Assembly (NCBI GenBank): GCA_017429885.1
Contig: JAFROA010000351.1
Location: forward strand, 1-8,297
Source of the DNA: Bacteroidales bacterium
GTDB taxonomy: Bacteria; Bacteroidota; Bacteroidia; Bacteroidales; UBA932
Reading direction: 5' to 3'
DNA length: 8,297 nt
Positions 7,415 through 8,297 of this stretch are shown here, in pieces; within the stretch, counting starts at the first letter, position 1, and every line of letters starts with the position of its first letter. The notes below the pieces were generated by a model, which searched no databases, had not been told where the DNA came from, and worked only from the letters and a program-made list of their open reading frames with translations. The translations under genes were made by a program, and so were the position numbers.

Positions 7415-7696
7415 ATGACAAAAGCTGAAATCGTTAACGAGGTTGCCAAGTCAACCGGTATTGAGAAGATCGCGGTCCAGTCCGTCGTTGAGGCCTTCAT
7501 GGAGTCCGTCAAAGGTTCAATCATCAGAAAGGAGCCCGTCTACCTTCATGGCTTCGGTAGCTTCATCGTGAAGCACAGAGCCCAGAAGGCTGCCCGCAAC
7601 ATCACCAAGAAGACCACCATGACCATTCCCGCGCATGACATCCCCGCATTCAAACCGGCCAAGGTGTTCATCAACGCCGTGAAGGAGGAGAAATAA
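7415..7696 (+). CDS. hup: HU/IHF-family DNA-binding protein
   Basis: Nucleoid-associated protein that binds and bends DNA as a dimer. The 93-residue protein has the expected two N-terminal helices (TKAEIVNEVAKSTG...), the GFGSF turn at 46-50, basic arm residues, RN at 61-62, and the closing IPAFKPAK segment. The residue after RN, where E. coli HU has the DNA-intercalating Pro63, is Ile63, and the arm tip lacks the PxTG motif. I recall this as common in Bacteroidota HU proteins rather than a defect. The gene has a strong consensus promoter, a short leader, and is followed after 19 nt by the mS38-like peptide gene, so the two are probably cotranscribed. Identity is firm; whether it acts as a homodimer or pairs with another HU/IHF copy cannot be told. 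Confidence 0.96.
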   Translation: MTKAEIVNEVAKSTGIEKIAVQSVVEAFMESVKGSIIRKEPVYLHGFGSFIVKHRAQKAARNITKKTTMTIPAHDIPAFKPAKVFINAVKEEK

Positions 7697-7715
7697 TTAA
7701 CAACCCCCATACATT

Positions 7716-7805
7716 ATGCCTAGCGGAAAAAAGAGAAAGAGACATAAGATGTCTACGCACAAGCGTAAAAAACGCTTGCGCAAGAACAGACACAAGAAGA
7801 AGTAA
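7716..7805 (+). CDS. 29-residue AURKAIP1/COX24-domain peptide, mS38/bS22-like ribosomal protein
   Basis: The reading frame starts MPSGKKRKRHKM and ends NRHKKK. Of 29 residues, 17 are Lys or Arg and three are His. The pattern KRxKMSTHKRKKRLRK resembles the AURKAIP1/COX24 family, which includes mitochondrial mS38 and the actinobacterial small-subunit protein bS22; these bind 16S rRNA near the decoding region. In Bacteroidota, genes of this type typically sit between an HU gene and the RNase E/G gene, exactly as here: the gap to HU is 19 nt. The ATG lies in an AT-rich context, and the next Met (position 12) would remove half of the conserved part. It is below the size cut-off of many gene callers. 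The family assignment is strong; the ribosomal role is by homology. Confidence 0.85.
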   Translation: MPSGKKRKRHKMSTHKRKKRLRKNRHKKK

Positions 7806-7822
7806 GTCCTCTGTGTCTGCCA

Positions 7823-7841
7823 TTTTAGCAGTATGCTAGAA
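7823..7841 (+). promoter_or_regulatory. Stem-loop between the mS38-like gene and RNase E/G
   Basis: TTTTAGCA (7823-7830) pairs with TGCTAGAA (7834-7841), seven Watson-Crick pairs and one G-U, around a GTA loop. It begins 18 nt after the mS38-like stop and directly precedes the terminator-like hairpin. No T-run of its own follows it, so it may be an mRNA processing or stability element. Confidence 0.45.
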
Positions 7842-7842
7842 G

Positions 7843-7880
7843 AAAGAGGCTGAACGGGAGATCCTTTCAGCCTCTTTTCT
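7843..7880 (+). terminator. Intrinsic terminator-like hairpin before the RNase E/G gene
   Basis: AAAGAGGCTGAA (7843-7854) and TTCAGCCTCTTT (7866-7877) form a perfect 12-bp stem with an 11-base loop, followed by TTTTCTT-type sequence. This is the strongest hairpin in the window and fits an intrinsic terminator closing the HU/mS38-like transcript. It lies only 25 nt before the RNase E/G start, with no clear promoter between, so it may instead act as an attenuator or partial terminator. Confidence 0.65.
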
Positions 7881-7905
7881 TGAGACAACCACCATTGTTA
7901 TTTCC

Positions 7906-8297
7906 ATGGAGTCTGAAAGATCAAAGGATTTGATCGTCGATGTCACATCGACTGATGTTCATATCGCGCTGATGGAGAACCATCGGCTGATTGAACTGGG
8001 AAAGGAGTCCAGCAAAGGGCACGGTTTTTCCGTCGGAGATGTTTATCTCGGAAAAGTGAAGAAGATTCTTCCCGCGCTCAATGCCGCCTTTGTCGACATC
8101 GGAGACAAGAAGGAAGCGTTTATCCACTATCTGGACCTGGGTCTCTATTTCACAGCCTTCGATGAGTTTGTGAGGAAGAGCAACCCCAACACAGACCTCG
8201 GGCAATTGTACTCGAAGATCAATATCGGCCCCATCCTTGAGAAAGAGGGCCGGATTGAGAATGTGCTCAAGCCCGGGAAGATGGTGATAGTGCAGAT
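7906..8297 (+). CDS. rng: Ribonuclease E/G, N-terminal part (runs off the right edge)
   Basis: Endoribonuclease of the RNase E/G family, acting in rRNA maturation and mRNA decay on single-stranded AU-rich sites with preference for 5'-monophosphate ends. Only the first 130 codons are present. Seen: the N-terminal strand KDLIVDVTSTDVHIALMENHRL, then the S1-like RNA-binding region with GDVYLGKVKKILPALNAAFV, VDIG and AFIHYLDLG (about 44-79), which are family hallmarks. A Bacteroidota-typical insertion follows inside the S1 domain (FVRKSNPNTDLG...), before LKPGKMVIVQ, where the S1 fold resumes. The catalytic DNase I-like domain with its metal-binding aspartates and any zinc-link cysteines lie beyond the window. 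The ATG at 7906 is the first one in frame and suits the family N-terminus. RNase G versus RNase E cannot be decided from this part. Confidence 0.93.
   Translation, partial: MESERSKDLIVDVTSTDVHIALMENHRLIELGKESSKGHGFSVGDVYLGKVKKILPALNAAFVDIGDKKEAFIHYLDLGLYFTAFDEFVRKSNPNTDLGQLYSKINIGPILEKEGRIENVLKPGKMVIVQ

Overview
The window reads as chromosomal core-gene sequence from a member of the Bacteroidota, most likely an uncultured Bacteroidales-type organism. The evidence is a textbook Bacteroidota promoter (TTTG, 19 nt, TAATTTTG) in front of the HU gene, AT-rich translation starts without Shine-Dalgarno sequences, a Bacteroidota-type HU whose arm-tip proline is replaced, and the gene order HU, 29-residue mS38/bS22-like basic peptide, RNase E/G. 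Coding density is high and no mobile-element gene, tRNA, rRNA or CRISPR array is visible.

Layout. From the left, a plus-strand gene encodes an exported or membrane-anchored alpha/beta hydrolase (107-1063). It converges, with only 8 nt between stop codons, on a five-gene minus-strand run that reads right to left: lon (7214-4809), ung (4790-4122), coaD (4122-3655), a secreted protein with two thioredoxin-like CXXC domains (3655-2141), and class II fructose-bisphosphate aldolase (2073-1072). The ung/coaD and coaD/thioredoxin junctions are one-base stop/start overlaps (TAATG, TGATG), so these three genes are probably translationally coupled. The aldolase has its own candidate promoter overlapping the stop codon of the thioredoxin gene.

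A divergent intergenic region (7215-7414) separates lon from the plus-strand HU, mS38-like and RNase E/G cluster. It holds the HU promoter, a hairpin at the HU transcript start and a hairpin in the lon leader. Two further stem-loops, one resembling an intrinsic terminator, lie between the mS38-like gene and the RNase E/G gene, which runs off the right edge.

Functionally these are housekeeping genes: protein quality control (Lon), uracil repair (Ung), coenzyme A synthesis (CoaD), envelope thiol chemistry, glycolysis (aldolase), nucleoid structure (HU), ribosome (mS38-like) and RNA processing (RNase E/G). I do not see a new multi-gene system. The least ordinary items are a palindromic 24-bp repeat that has entered the thioredoxin-like gene in frame, the 29-codon ribosomal-type gene, and the clustering of stem-loops at transcript starts and between genes. 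Bases 1-106 carry no gene that I can support.
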